A DNA stretch of 64,000 nt from Bacillus haynesii. Lineage in GTDB: Bacteria > Bacillota > Bacilli > Bacillales > Bacillaceae. Both the position numbers and the translations under genes were made by a program. Position 1 is the stretch's first letter. Every line of letters starts with the position of its first letter. Positions 43,845 through 54,083 of the stretch are shown here, piece after piece. Below the pieces are notes generated by a model. That model had not been told where the DNA came from. It did no database searches and saw nothing but the letters and a program-made list of their open reading frames with translations. The DNA lies in assembly GCF_001969855.1 (NCBI RefSeq), contig NZ_MRBL01000005.1, positions 1-64,000 on the forward strand. The letters are read 5' to 3'.

Positions 43845-45131
43845 TTATGATTTTGGAACGACTTTGCAGACGGTGATCCTGTCTTCCTCGATTTCTTCCT
43901 GGATGACGCGGTAAACGTCCTCAAGCGTAATTGATTCGAGTACGGTGACGATATCAAACAGACTCGTCTCCAGAAAAGCATACCGTGTAAACTGGTTGGC
44001 GATGTACTCAGGCGAATTCATTGATTTTAGGAAATTGCCGATTTTTTTCTTTCTAGCCAGTTCCAGCTTTTCGGCTGTTATCGTTTCTTTCGCTTTGAAC
44101 AGCACTTGTTTCAGCTCCTCGGCAAGCTTGTCGGGCTCAGGCGTATCGCCGCCGACAGAGACGAAGCCAAATCCGTGTTCTTCGGTATAGTCATAGCTGA
44201 AAGTCTCATCGATATACCCTTGTTCATAAATTCTTTCATAATCGCTGGAGCTTTTGCCGAACAGGCACTCGAGGATGAGATTGATGGTCAGCTCATGCTT
44301 CAGCAAGGCTTCTCCCGTATTCATCGGATGAGCGCTTTTTAAACCGACGAGGCATTTTGAGCTTTGAACATTCATTTTGATTTCCTGTTCTTTTTTGAAT
44401 ACAGCCCCAGGCTCTTTAACTTCTTTGCGGACGATTTCAGGCTGGTCTGTATACGGTTTTTTCTGCTGGTTTTCGCGGACCTGGCGAATGATCGCTTCGG
44501 GATCGACCGGACCGACGACAAACAGCAGCATATTGCTCGGGTGATAGAACGTCTCATAGCATTCATACAAAAGGTCTTTTGTAATATGCGAGATGCTTTC
44601 GATCGTCCCTGCGATATCGATCCGGACAGGGTGCTCCTGGTACATGTTTTCGATCAGGCCGAAAAACAAGCGCCAGTCGGGGTTGTCATCATACATGTTG
44701 ATTTCCTGTCCGATGATGCCTTTTTCTTTCTCAACCGTTTTTTCCGTAAAGTAAGGGTCCTGCACAAAGTCGACGAGCGTTTCCAGGTTTTCTTCCACAT
44801 TTGACGTGCTCGAAAACAGGTAGGCCGTTCTTGTGAAAGAGGTAAACGCATTTGCCGAAGCTCCCTGCCTGCTGAATTTCTGAAAAACATCGCCGTCTTC
44901 TTTTTCGAAGAGCTTATGCTCCAAAAAGTGTGCGATTCCGTCAGGCACGCGGACCATTTCTTCTTTTCCGAGCGGGACAAACTGATTGTCAATCGATCCG
45001 TATTTTGTCGTAAAAACCGCATATGTCTTGTTAAATCCTTCTTTCGGAAGAACATAGACATCGAGGCCGCCGGGCATTTTTTCGTAATATAGTGTTTCCT
45101 TCAACTGTTTAAATTCGATCGTTTTCGTCAA
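43845..45131 (-). CDS. ymfH: M16-family zinc metallopeptidase-like protein YmfH
   Basis: 428 residues. It keeps the inverted zinc motif H-x-x-E-H (GIAHFLEHKLFEKEDGDVFQ) and a downstream E-K-G-I-I-G-Q-E-I-N-M glutamate, so it is probably the active member of the pair. The C-terminal M16 half follows from about 190. TTG start overlaps the ymfF stop by four bases (TTGA) with GGAGGGAG upstream. Substrate unknown; relatives process peptides. Confidence 0.9.
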   Translation of the reverse strand: MTKTIEFKQLKETLYYEKMPGGLDVYVLPKEGFNKTYAVFTTKYGSIDNQFVPLGKEEMVRVPDGIAHFLEHKLFEKEDGDVFQKFSRQGASANAFTSFTRTAYLFSSTSNVEENLETLVDFVQDPYFTEKTVEKEKGIIGQEINMYDDNPDWRLFFGLIENMYQEHPVRIDIAGTIESISHITKDLLYECYETFYHPSNMLLFVVGPVDPEAIIRQVRENQQKKPYTDQPEIVRKEVKEPGAVFKKEQEIKMNVQSSKCLVGLKSAHPMNTGEALLKHELTINLILECLFGKSSSDYERIYEQGYIDETFSYDYTEEHGFGFVSVGGDTPEPDKLAEELKQVLFKAKETITAEKLELARKKKIGNFLKSMNSPEYIANQFTRYAFLETSLFDIVTVLESITLEDVYRVIQEEIEEDRITVCKVVPKS

Positions 45132-46408
45132 GATGCTCCCTCCGTCCCTTTGAGAAAGTACGTTGTATCCAAATCGATTTTCTTTCCGACTTCGATGATG
45201 TCGTCTTTTGTGACATTGTCGATTCGTCCCAGCCAGTCTTCCAGGGAAAATTCGGTTTGGGCGGCAGCCTGCTGATAAATAAATTCGACTAAACCGTACG
45301 GTGTATCAATCGTTTCAAGAATCTGGTTTTGAATGACGGCTTTCGTCTGGTCAATCGCCTCTTCGGTAAAGCTGCCTTTTTTCATTTCCTGAAACTGCTC
45401 CTTGATGATGTCGACGGCTTTTTGATAATTGCCGACTTCAATTCCCGACATCACCATCAACAGCCCTTTAAAGCTTTCGATTCTGGAAGCCGCATAATAG
45501 GCAAGGCTGGCCTTTTCCCTGACATTAATAAACAGCTTTGAATGTGAAAATCCGCCAAACAAGCCGTTAAACAGCTGAAGCGCCGGATAATCATCATCCG
45601 TAAAATGCGTTCCCGTCCGAAATCCCATGTTCAGCTTACCTTGCTTGACATCAGCATCCTCGACGACTTCCTGAGGCTCCCTTGTGCGGGTTTGCTCAAG
45701 CTTGGGAACAGATCTCGGCTCCCGCTCGTTTGCTTCGAAGTATTTGGAAATGTACGAATCCACCTGCTGCTCATCCACATCCCCAACGACATAAATATCG
45801 AGCTGGTCTTCGCTGACCGCTTTTTGATAAGCTTCATACAGGCTTTGAGGCGTGATGCCGTCCACATCATCAAGCTCACCGTTGACGTGAAGCGCGTATG
45901 GCTCATCTTTGCACATCTCCTGAATCAGCCTCAAATTTGAATAGCGCATTTTGTCGTTATATACCGCCTGTATTCTTTGCTTTAGTGTACGTTTTTCCTG
46001 AGATACGTACAGCGGCAGAAAAGCCCCGTCTTCAAGCGCCGGCGAAAAAATGATCTCTGACAAAAGCTCGAGCCCTTTTTCCAGAAGCGGTGTCTGATCC
46101 TTTAAAAATTTTTCGTTTGCGATATCGAGCCTGAATGTAATGACATGCATTTCCCCTTTTTTGGAGAGGTCGCACGATACGGAAGTTCCGTAAAGTTCAT
46201 CTAGATACGTTCTGAGATCGGCCGTTTTGGGGCGGGTGCTCGTTCCCCGCAAAAGCACATGCGGAAAAAGCGCCCTCTCTGTCACATCTTCCTTTGTTAA
46301 AGGAGCAAGCATTTTAAAAATAATCGAGACGGTTTTGAATTTTTCCGTTTTGACAATGTGGCTTGTCAATCCGCGATGCTTTCCTTTTATTTCGTTAAGG
46401 TATGTCAT
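45128..46408 (-). CDS. ymfF: M16-family peptidase-like protein YmfF (zinc motif absent)
   Basis: 426 residues from ATG 46408 behind GAAGGAGG. The M16 N-terminal domain is recognisable (RALFPHVLLRGTSTRPKTAD, LRTYLDELYGTSVSCDLSKK) but has no H-x-x-E-H where YmfH has it. The glycine-rich C-terminal half includes NGLFGGFSHSKLFINVREKA and LAYYAASRIESFKG. As in mitochondrial processing peptidase, it is likely the non-catalytic partner of YmfH. Confidence 0.9.
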   Translation of the reverse strand: MTYLNEIKGKHRGLTSHIVKTEKFKTVSIIFKMLAPLTKEDVTERALFPHVLLRGTSTRPKTADLRTYLDELYGTSVSCDLSKKGEMHVITFRLDIANEKFLKDQTPLLEKGLELLSEIIFSPALEDGAFLPLYVSQEKRTLKQRIQAVYNDKMRYSNLRLIQEMCKDEPYALHVNGELDDVDGITPQSLYEAYQKAVSEDQLDIYVVGDVDEQQVDSYISKYFEANEREPRSVPKLEQTRTREPQEVVEDADVKQGKLNMGFRTGTHFTDDDYPALQLFNGLFGGFSHSKLFINVREKASLAYYAASRIESFKGLLMVMSGIEVGNYQKAVDIIKEQFQEMKKGSFTEEAIDQTKAVIQNQILETIDTPYGLVEFIYQQAAAQTEFSLEDWLGRIDNVTKDDIIEVGKKIDLDTTYFLKGTEGAS

Positions 46409-46534
46409 TCTAGAACCTCCTTCGTCCTTGTTTATATTATGTATTATGACCACATTTCAGCATATGCGCTTGGACTGTATGGTTGTAATTATATCAACTG
46501 GAGGAGATTTAAGGAAACTAAAAAACCTTATGAA

Positions 46535-46562
46535 AAAGACGGTGCAGATTTACACCGTCTTT
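46535..46562 (-). terminator. Terminator at the ymfD stop codon
   Basis: AAAGACGGTG/CACCGTCTTT, perfect 10-bp stem with the stop codon in the loop, then TTCATAAGGTTTTTTAG on the minus strand. Confidence 0.85.
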
Positions 46563-47773
46563 GCAGCTTCATTTTCGTCTTCCTTCGGGTCAATATTAAA
46601 CAGCACAAGCGCTAAGGCGGCTAAACCGCACAAAAGCGATACAATGAAAATCAGCCACCCCGCATTTGTCATCATATAAGCGAATACCGGCGGTCCGAGC
46701 GCAACACCGATGAACCGCATACTGTTGTAAAACGAAGAGATCGTGCCGCGCTCTTCTTTTTCAATTCCCTCGGTAATCAGCGCATCCAAAGAAGGGAGCG
46801 CTATTCCGATGCCGATGCCGCCGATGGACATAAACAAAAATAACGGGTAAAAGCTGTGGTTCCACCACAAACCGGCAAACGACAGAGACAGAAGGATCAT
46901 GCCGATCAGCACGCAGGTCTTCATTCTGATCTTATCGTTTCCGATCAGCTTTCCGGCAAGATAGGAACTGACGGAAAGGAAAAGCAGCGGAATGCTGAGA
47001 AGCGCTCCTTTTGCAATCCCGTCAATTTGATGCTTTTTCTCCAAAGTATCCGACAGGTAAAAGAGAACCCCGAATAAAAGAAACATAATGATCCCGCCGA
47101 TGACAAAAATGGAAACGAGCCACCGTCCTTCCCGTTTAAAAATCTCCTGTACGCTTTTTGCAAAGTTTTTTAATGTTTGCTTTTCATCATCTTTGTCCTT
47201 CGGTTTGGGAACAAAAAACAAGACGAGAAAAAAGCTGGCAAGAGACACGATCGGAATAAACCAAAACGGCATGTACCAAACCCAAGCTGCTAAAAAAGCC
47301 CCTAATATCGGGCTTAATACTTTACCGGCAGTATTGGCCGTCTCTATATCTCCGAGTCCCGCGCTGATTTCTTCATCATTTTGGAACAGGTCGCCGATAA
47401 ACGGCATGACGATCGGCGCTGCGCCGGCTGAGCCGATTCCTTGAAGGACGCGCCCTGCTAAAATCATCGCAAACGGATCTTTGAAAAAAGTTGAAGCGAA
47501 ACCTGCCAGAGCTCCTCCAGCTCCCGCAATCACAAGGCATGGGAGCATGATCTTTTTTCTGCCGAACCGGTCTGACATATAGCCGGTAATCGGGATGCAT
47601 ATAATCGCCACAATTGAGTATACCGTGATGATCAACGACACTTGAAACGAAGAAATGTTTAATTTTTTTTCGATCACCGGCAAAACCGGAATCAGCATCG
47701 AATTGCCGAGCGTCATCACAAGCGGGACCGAAGACAGCGCAAAAATGCTTTTCATGTCTTTTTTTCTGCTCAA
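46550..47773 (-). CDS. ymfD: MFS transporter YmfD (bacillibactin exporter in B. subtilis)
   Basis: 407 residues, about 12 transmembrane segments. MFS motif A between TM2 and TM3 (GYMSDRFGRKKIMLP) and motif C-like glycines in ILAGRVLQGIGSAGAAPIVM. The B. subtilis YmfD exports the siderophore bacillibactin; orthology is by neighbourhood and sequence. Start TTG with a weak GGGTGA site. The GntR-type ymfC is next upstream and may regulate it. Confidence 0.88.
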   Translation of the reverse strand: MSRKKDMKSIFALSSVPLVMTLGNSMLIPVLPVIEKKLNISSFQVSLIITVYSIVAIICIPITGYMSDRFGRKKIMLPCLVIAGAGGALAGFASTFFKDPFAMILAGRVLQGIGSAGAAPIVMPFIGDLFQNDEEISAGLGDIETANTAGKVLSPILGAFLAAWVWYMPFWFIPIVSLASFFLVLFFVPKPKDKDDEKQTLKNFAKSVQEIFKREGRWLVSIFVIGGIIMFLLFGVLFYLSDTLEKKHQIDGIAKGALLSIPLLFLSVSSYLAGKLIGNDKIRMKTCVLIGMILLSLSFAGLWWNHSFYPLFLFMSIGGIGIGIALPSLDALITEGIEKEERGTISSFYNSMRFIGVALGPPVFAYMMTNAGWLIFIVSLLCGLAALALVLFNIDPKEDENEAAKTV

Positions 47774-47856
47774 CTTTTTTCACCCAATTCATCAGTATTT
47801 CCATCTGTTATAGTTCCATGATGCGGGCTTATTTATGTATGAGCGCTAAGGCGGAC

Positions 47857-47887
47857 AAAAAAAACAGCCGCTCCTAATCGAGCGCCC
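47857..47887 (-). terminator. Terminator of ymfC
   Basis: GCGCTC/GAGCGGC stem with a 6-base loop, followed by TGTTTTTTTTG on the minus strand. Confidence 0.75.
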
Positions 47888-47892
47888 GCATA

Positions 47893-48618
47893 TCAAAAAC
47901 GTTTTCTGACGACGTGAAATCTGAATTTATCGGCCCGAAAATAGTTTAAAGAATATAAAACGGGCTTATCGTTTTGGTCATAATGAGTCTGTTTGAGCAG
48001 CAGCAAAGACGTTTCAGGCTCGCATTCAAGGATTTGGGAAATGGTGTCGTGATACCCGATTGGCACAATATCGGCAACAGCGTAGCTGATCACGGCGCCC
48101 GATTTGTTCTCAAGCCATTCAAACATCGATTCCTGCTCGTGTGAAAAACCTTCCGGGAGAATATCCACAGGTATTTTATCAAGGCAGTAGACAACCGGCA
48201 TTCCATTTGCCGTTCTCACCCGCTCAAGCAAAAAGATCTCCGTTTCTTCCGCATATTGAAACCGGAGCATATCTTCTTCGGTAGGAGCGGTAACCTGTGA
48301 GGACATAAAAATGGTTCCCGGCGTCATGCTTGCCTGCTCGATCATTTTTGTAACGCTGTTCAGCTGCTCAATACCTGAAAGAAATAACGGTCTGGCATTT
48401 ACAAAATGTCCGACTCCATGCCTTCTGATGATGACGTTTTCTTCTTCCAGTATTCTAAGCGCTTCGCGCAAAGCCGTTCTGCTCACACCAAGCATCTTTG
48501 ACAGCTCAAATTCAGACGGGAGCCGTTCATTCTCGCAAAAGACCCCATTTTGAATATCATCTTTTATCCGATCAATCACTTTTAAACATAACCGTTGATT
48601 GTCAGCTTTTATCGACAT
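47893..48618 (-). CDS. ymfC: GntR-family (HutC/UTRA) transcriptional regulator YmfC
   Basis: 241 residues, same as B. subtilis. A GntR winged helix about 10-75 ([40 protein letters not shown]) and a UTRA ligand domain about 95-235 ([20 protein letters not shown]). Ligand unknown. GGAGGG before the ATG. Upstream of spoIIIE's terminator, so separate from spoIIIE. Confidence 0.92.
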   Translation of the reverse strand: MSIKADNQRLCLKVIDRIKDDIQNGVFCENERLPSEFELSKMLGVSRTALREALRILEEENVIIRRHGVGHFVNARPLFLSGIEQLNSVTKMIEQASMTPGTIFMSSQVTAPTEEDMLRFQYAEETEIFLLERVRTANGMPVVYCLDKIPVDILPEGFSHEQESMFEWLENKSGAVISYAVADIVPIGYHDTISQILECEPETSLLLLKQTHYDQNDKPVLYSLNYFRADKFRFHVVRKRF

Positions 48619-48736
48619 GTTTTCCCTCCGTCTGACAGATCAGATTCAAATTACCTTTAATTGAGGATAACTATATCATGTTTTGTCAAATAAATAAATA
48701 GATGTTTTTAGTTTACATAATGAAATTATGTCAAAC

Positions 48737-48766
48737 AAGAACTCTCTTCTCAAGAAGAGAGTTCTT
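48737..48766 (-). terminator. Hairpin terminator at the spoIIIE stop codon
   Basis: AAGAACTCTCTTC/GAAGAGAGTTCTT, perfect 13-bp stem with a 4-base loop holding part of the stop codon; only a weak T-run follows. Confidence 0.75.
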
Positions 48767-51092
48767 CGTATTGCTCTTTTGACAAGAGGACTTCACGGGG
48801 TTTTGATCCTTCATATGGGCCGACGATCCCCCGTTCTTCCATGGCATCGATAAGCCGCGCCGCTCTTGTGTAGCCGACGCGGAATCTCCTTTGCAGCATC
48901 GACACGGAAGCCGTCTGCATGCTGACGACAAGTGCGACTGCTTCGTCGTAAAGGTCGTCTGTCACTTCGCTGACCGTTTCCTGCGTCTCTTCTGGAATCA
49001 TTTCCTCTTGGTATTGGGCCTTTTGCTGGCTGATGACGTGATCGACAACTTTTTCAACTTCTTCGTCTGACAGGAAGGCTCCTTGAACGCGGAGCGGTTT
49101 GTTGGCGCCGACAGGCAGAAACAGCATGTCCCCTCTGCCGAGAAGTTTTTCTGCGCCTCCCATATCAAGAATCGTCCTGGAGTCGGTCTGCGACGATACG
49201 CTGAAAGCGATCCTTGACGGAATATTGGCTTTAATGACCCCTGTAATGACATCGACCGACGGCCGCTGTGTCGCGATGATCAGATGGATTCCCGCCGCCC
49301 TGGCCATTTGCGAAAGCCTTGTGATCGAGTCTTCTACATCAGAGGAAGCGACCATCATCAAGTCGGCAAGCTCGTCCACAATCACAATGATGTATGGAAG
49401 CTCCGGCTGCTTTGCTTCTTCTGCGGCATTCATCCGTTTAATATAGTCGTTGTACCCTTCAATATTTCTCGTTCCCGTGTGAGAAAACAATTCATAGCGC
49501 CGCTCCATTTCGTTGACGACTTTCTTCAAAGCCTGCGATGCTTTTTTCGGGTCTGTCACGACGGGAGCGAGCAAATGTGGAATCCCGTTGTAGACATTGA
49601 GCTCGACCATTTTCGGGTCAATCATCATCATCTTCACTTCATGGGGCTTTGCCCTCATCAAAATGCTTGTAATGATCCCATTGACACAGACGCTTTTCCC
49701 GCTTCCTGTCGCTCCTGCAACAAGAAGATGGGGCATTTTGTTGAGCTCTGCCAATACCGCTTCTCCGGAAATGTTTCGGCCAAGGCCGATCATCAGCTTT
49801 GCATCCGGCCGGTCATTCAGTTTCGATTCGAGCACTTCTTTCAAGGAAACCATCGCGACTTCCGCATTCGGCACTTCGATTCCAATCGCCGATTTTCCGG
49901 GGATCGGGGCTTCGATGCGGATATCTTTGGCCGCGAGCGCAAGAGCCAAGTCATCACTTAAGTTGACAATTTTGCTGACTTTGACGCCCACATCAGGATA
50001 AACTTCATATTTCGTTACGGCCGGACCGAGATGAACCTGGGTGACTTTCGCCTTAACTCCGAAGCTTTGAAACGTCTTTTCCAGCTTCCTGGCATTATCG
50101 TAAATATTCTTTTTATCCGCCTGCTGCCCTGTATGCTTCGGATCATCCAGCAATTGAATCGACGGAAGCTGATAATCCTTATTTTCAAGCTCTGTGAACG
50201 TGATCTCAGGCGCGCCGGAGGCCTGTATTTCCTCACCGGTTTCAGTCTCAGGAGGATGTTCGGCAGGAGCCGGAGCTTCGTACGCTTGAACTTCGGGCTT
50301 TTCATCGTGGTCGGAAAAGCTTGAAATAATCGGTTCTGATTGAATAACCGGATCTGGATCAGGCTCCGCTTCTTGTACAGGCTCTTCAGTCACTTTCGGT
50401 TTTCTCTGCGCCTTCTGTTTTTTTCCGGATTTCTTTTTCGGCGAGCTGCTTTTCATTTGTTTAAGGTCTGCTAAAAAGGCCTGCCACTGGTTTTTAATGA
50501 AGGACGCGACCGGGGTCATCCATTTGATCAGCGTCTCCTGAAGCGAACGATCCGTAATCAAAAGAAGGCCGATCAAGATCAGGAAGACGGCGATGATTTT
50601 AGACCCTGCAGATGCAAACAGAAAGTATGAAGCCGCGAATAAAAGGGCTCCAATCATTCCGCCCCCAAGATCAGGTGATCCTGTCTCGCCTTTTACATCC
50701 ATCAGAAACAGCTCCCACGTATTTTGAATCACGCTCGGAGACTGAACCATTCCCCTTTCAGTCAAATGCTGAAACAGCTGGACATGGGAAAGAAGCAGCA
50801 TGCTTGCGATGATGCAGTAAAGGCCCGCTTTTCTCCTCGTCAAAAAACTGGGTGTTTTCTTCTTCCAAAATAAAGACAGGCCCGTTAAAAAGAGGCCGAG
50901 AAGGCAAAGGATGAACCATTCACCGGCGAAAAAGCGGAACATGTAAATGAACGTTTGCCCTGCTACGCCAAGCTGCAAAACCGCAATAATCGAGATGGCG
51001 ATACAGATTAATCCGTACAATTCAAATTTAAGATAGATCCGTTTTTTTCCTTGTTTTTGTTTCTTTGTTGATTTTCGTTTTCTTTTTGCCAT
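48750..51092 (-). CDS. spoIIIE: DNA translocase SpoIIIE (FtsK family)
   Basis: 780 residues. Four or five N-terminal membrane helices (about 20-185), an acidic/proline-rich linker (about 215-330), a motor with Walker A G-A-T-G-S-G-K-S at 460-467 and [13 protein letters not shown] as Walker B, and a C-terminal winged-helix gamma domain from about 715 ([20 protein letters not shown]). It pumps the chromosome into the forespore through the septum. GTAAGGTGATGG precedes the ATG. Confidence 0.96.
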   Translation of the reverse strand: MAKRKRKSTKKQKQGKKRIYLKFELYGLICIAISIIAVLQLGVAGQTFIYMFRFFAGEWFILCLLGLFLTGLSLFWKKKTPSFLTRRKAGLYCIIASMLLLSHVQLFQHLTERGMVQSPSVIQNTWELFLMDVKGETGSPDLGGGMIGALLFAASYFLFASAGSKIIAVFLILIGLLLITDRSLQETLIKWMTPVASFIKNQWQAFLADLKQMKSSSPKKKSGKKQKAQRKPKVTEEPVQEAEPDPDPVIQSEPIISSFSDHDEKPEVQAYEAPAPAEHPPETETGEEIQASGAPEITFTELENKDYQLPSIQLLDDPKHTGQQADKKNIYDNARKLEKTFQSFGVKAKVTQVHLGPAVTKYEVYPDVGVKVSKIVNLSDDLALALAAKDIRIEAPIPGKSAIGIEVPNAEVAMVSLKEVLESKLNDRPDAKLMIGLGRNISGEAVLAELNKMPHLLVAGATGSGKSVCVNGIITSILMRAKPHEVKMMMIDPKMVELNVYNGIPHLLAPVVTDPKKASQALKKVVNEMERRYELFSHTGTRNIEGYNDYIKRMNAAEEAKQPELPYIIVIVDELADLMMVASSDVEDSITRLSQMARAAGIHLIIATQRPSVDVITGVIKANIPSRIAFSVSSQTDSRTILDMGGAEKLLGRGDMLFLPVGANKPLRVQGAFLSDEEVEKVVDHVISQQKAQYQEEMIPEETQETVSEVTDDLYDEAVALVVSMQTASVSMLQRRFRVGYTRAARLIDAMEERGIVGPYEGSKPREVLLSKEQYEELSS

Positions 51093-51210
51093 GTTCCATC
51101 ACCTTACTGCGTGTTAAAAAATGTAAAAACAAAGAGAAAGCAGCCTTTTTCGGCTGCGATTTTCCTCTGGATTCCCCTATTATAGCATATTTATCCTTGT
51201 GACACTCCAG

Positions 51211-51426
51211 CTATTTATAAAATGTCAGTTTAAGCGTCTGCCCCGGGGCCGTTTCTTGTTTTAAAAAATCCATCGGATTCGTGCTGAGAACCTGAACAAC
51301 CCTTGCTTCCTCTCCGTTCATTTCGACTAAAAGGGGCACGCCGTTTACATCGATCTGTTTTAAGTTCGAGTTTTCCGCCTGCCCTGCGAACACGATTTCC
51401 TGCGGCATTGTCGTATACAGAATCAT
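51211..51426 (-). CDS. ylzJ: YlzJ-like small protein
   Basis: 71 residues: [60 protein letters not shown]. Matches the YlzJ-like family found after tepA in Bacillus; function unknown. It overlaps the tepA stop by four bases (ATGA), so translation is coupled. Confidence 0.9.
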   Translation of the reverse strand: MILYTTMPQEIVFAGQAENSNLKQIDVNGVPLLVEMNGEEARVVQVLSTNPMDFLKQETAPGQTLKLTFYK

Positions 51427-52169
51427 TGGATCATCCCTTCCTGGGCTCCCTTGTTTTGTTCGATTAATTGATTCAGCTTTTGAATCGCCTGTCCGACTCC
51501 GCCGGTTTCATCGATTAATCCGTATTTCACCGCATCGTTTCCTACGACATTCGTCCCGATATCACGGGTCAAATTGCCTTTTGAAAACATCAGCTCTTTA
51601 AATTTTTCTTCCGATATGTTGGAATGACTTGTCACGAAATTGATGACCCTTTCCTGCATTTTATCGAGATACTCAAATGTCTGCGGCACACCGATGACAA
51701 GCCCTGTCAGTCTGACCGGATGAATCGTCATCGTAGCTGTTTCAGCGATATAGCTGCGGTCGCAGGACACTGCGATTGGAACTCCGATTGAATGTCCGCC
51801 GCCCAGTACGATAGAAACCGTCGGCTTTGACAGAGACGCCAGCATTTCCGCAATCGCAAGGCCCGCTTCAACGTCTCCTCCGACCGTGTTTAAGATGATG
51901 AGCAGTCCTTCGATTTTAGGATTCTGCTCTACTGCAACGATCTGGGGAATCACATGTTCATACTTTGTTGTTTTGTTTTGGGGAGGAAGCTGTACGTGAC
52001 CTTCAATTTGTCCGATAATGGTCAGGCAGTGAATGTTGGTGTCCTGCCCCATTTGCGGGAGTGTCGTTTCGCCTAGCTGCTGGATTTTGTTGACGAGACT
52101 GTCTTTTGCGTCTTGCTTAGCCGGCTGCTCCCCTTGGCTGTCCCCGTTTTGTATCCGGTTTGTGTCCAT
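51423..52169 (-). CDS. tepA: TepA, ClpP-fold translocation-enhancing protein
   Basis: 248 residues from ATG 52169 ([10 protein letters not shown]), with GAGGTG six bases upstream; an in-frame upstream start lacks a site. ClpP/crotonase-type Ser protease fold: [20 protein letters not shown], nucleophile region [11 protein letters not shown], and T-I-H-P-V with the catalytic His. B. subtilis TepA (YmfB) helps protein export and breaks down small acid-soluble spore proteins. Cytoplasmic, no signal peptide. Confidence 0.9.
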   Translation of the reverse strand: MDTNRIQNGDSQGEQPAKQDAKDSLVNKIQQLGETTLPQMGQDTNIHCLTIIGQIEGHVQLPPQNKTTKYEHVIPQIVAVEQNPKIEGLLIILNTVGGDVEAGLAIAEMLASLSKPTVSIVLGGGHSIGVPIAVSCDRSYIAETATMTIHPVRLTGLVIGVPQTFEYLDKMQERVINFVTSHSNISEEKFKELMFSKGNLTRDIGTNVVGNDAVKYGLIDETGGVGQAIQKLNQLIEQNKGAQEGMIQ

Positions 52170-52244
52170 CTGGCTCACCTCTTTCTCGAGTTTCTTTTGT
52201 ATTATGGACAATGGCGTTTTTTTCATTCAACGCATAAGGCATGA

Positions 52245-52273
52245 AAAAAAACCAAGAGGAGTCTCTTGGTTTT
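52245..52273 (-). terminator. Terminator overlapping the rnjB stop codon
   Basis: AAAACCAAGAG/CTCTTGGTTTT, perfect 11-bp stem with a 4-base loop, then seven T residues on the minus strand. Confidence 0.9.
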
Positions 52274-53936
52274 ATACTTCCATGATGATTGGAATGATCA
52301 TTGGTTTTCGTTTCGTTTTTTCGTATAGGAACTGGTTTAATGCGTCACGCATCGTCTGTTTTAAGGCGGACCATTCGACGACGGCGTTTTCTGTGCTTTC
52401 GTTGACGAGTTCCCTGACAAGCTCTGTCGCTTCAACGATCAGCTGCTCAGATTCTCTGACATAGACAAAACCTCTCGTGATAATTTCGGGTCCTGAAACA
52501 AGATGTTTTTTCTTTTTATCAAGGGTAATCACAACGATTAAGATTCCGTCCTGGGATAGAAGACGGCGGTCTCTGAGCACGATGTTGCCGATATCGCCGA
52601 CACCGAGTCCGTCGATCAAAATATTGCCTGAATGTACTTTATCGCCGATTTTGACGTTTTGTCCGCGGAATTCCACGACGTCTCCTTTTTCAATTAGGAA
52701 AATGTCGCTCCGTTTCATGCCGATTTCTTCGGCAATCTTGGCATGCGCTTTTTGCATTCTGTATTCACCGTTTACTGGGATTAAATACTTCGGCTTCAAC
52801 AGGTTGAGCATCAGCTTCAGCTCTTCCTGACAGCCGTGGCCTGATACATGGACGCGTTTTTGTGCGAATACGACCTGGGCGCCCGCTCTCGTTAAGAGGT
52901 CGACCGCTTTGGAGTAAATAAGCTCCTGACCCGGGATAGGGGAGGATGCGATCAGGACGGTATCCCCTTTCTCAATGTCAAGCTGCTTATGCCCTTGTTT
53001 TGCGATCCTGGTCAATGCGGCGAGCGGCTCTCCATGGTTGTCCCCTGTCAGAATCGCGACTTCTCTTTTCGGATACTTTTTGACTTCCTGAACAGGGATG
53101 AACAGATCTTCATCTGCCGTGACATACCCGAGTTTCATCGCCAGCTGGAGTATCGCCGAAATATTTTTTCCTGAAACCGCAAGCTTCCTGCCGTTTTGGA
53201 GCGCGGCATCAATGACCTGTTGAATCCGGTTAAAGTTAGACGCGAACACGGCAATGATCACGCGGTTTTCGGCATTGTACATCACATCTGATATCTCTCC
53301 GCCGACGAGTGCCTCTGAAGGCGTATAGCCCGGTTTCTCGGCATTAGCACTGTCGGAAAGCAGGCACAGCACACCGCTGTTGCCGATTTTGGCAATTTCG
53401 CCGATGTCGCTTGTCTGGTTTAAAACAGGTGTCTGGTCAAATTTAAAATCACCTGTGCACACGATGGATCCGAGGGATGTTTTAAAGCTGACACCGACGG
53501 AATCCGGGATGCTGTGATTTGTATTGAAGAATGACACCTTTGTCGATTCAAATGTAATAACGGATTTTGAATGAATTTCTCTTAAATCGGGCTTCTTGTT
53601 TACACCGTACTGCTTCAGCGTTTCCTTTAAAAGGGCAAGCGTCAGCTTCGTTCCGTAAACAGGCACAGAAAGTTTGTTCAGGCAGTAAAATACGCCGCCG
53701 ATGTTTTCCTCATGCCCGTGTGTGAGAAAAATCGCCTTTACGCGGTCAGATCGTTCAATTAAATACGAAATGTCAGGGATGACCACATCGATACCCAGCA
53801 TTTCATTTTCTGGATGCATGAGGCCGGCGTCAACCACGAATATGTCAGAATCGATTTCGATGACATAAAGGTTTTTTCCGATCTCTCCGACGCCTCCTAA
53901 GGCGATGATTCTAATATTTTCTGTATTTTTTTTCAA
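52272..53936 (-). CDS. rnjB: Ribonuclease J2
   Basis: 554 residues (B. subtilis 555). Metallo-beta-lactamase/beta-CASP ribonuclease. The metal motif reads L-T-H-G-H-E-E-N-I-G-G instead of the J1 form H-G-H-E-D-H-I-G-G; loss of those ligands is the mark of the weakly active J2 subunit. CTGDFKFD, LLSDSANAEKPG and HVSGHGCQEELKL follow, with a C-terminal oligomerisation domain from about 450. It forms a complex with J1 for mRNA decay and maturation. TTG start, AGGAGG eight bases upstream; follows dapA after 147 bases. Confidence 0.95.
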   Translation of the reverse strand: MKKNTENIRIIALGGVGEIGKNLYVIEIDSDIFVVDAGLMHPENEMLGIDVVIPDISYLIERSDRVKAIFLTHGHEENIGGVFYCLNKLSVPVYGTKLTLALLKETLKQYGVNKKPDLREIHSKSVITFESTKVSFFNTNHSIPDSVGVSFKTSLGSIVCTGDFKFDQTPVLNQTSDIGEIAKIGNSGVLCLLSDSANAEKPGYTPSEALVGGEISDVMYNAENRVIIAVFASNFNRIQQVIDAALQNGRKLAVSGKNISAILQLAMKLGYVTADEDLFIPVQEVKKYPKREVAILTGDNHGEPLAALTRIAKQGHKQLDIEKGDTVLIASSPIPGQELIYSKAVDLLTRAGAQVVFAQKRVHVSGHGCQEELKLMLNLLKPKYLIPVNGEYRMQKAHAKIAEEIGMKRSDIFLIEKGDVVEFRGQNVKIGDKVHSGNILIDGLGVGDIGNIVLRDRRLLSQDGILIVVITLDKKKKHLVSGPEIITRGFVYVRESEQLIVEATELVRELVNESTENAVVEWSALKQTMRDALNQFLYEKTKRKPMIIPIIMEV

Positions 53937-54032
53937 ATTGTAATCCTCCTAATCTAAGTACCCGTCCATCATCACTTGTCCCTATTATACCTGAATCTAA
54001 ATTTAGAAAACAAGAACCATTATGTATATGAC

Positions 54033-54067
54033 AAACGGTCATCCCCTCCAAAAGAGAATGACCGTTT
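54033..54067 (-). terminator. Hairpin after dapA
   Basis: AACGGTCAT/ATGACCGTT stem with a 14-base loop, 16 bases past the dapA stop; only a short T-tract, so it may be leaky toward rnjB. Confidence 0.6.
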
Positions 54068-54083
54068 TCGTCCGTATTGTTTT

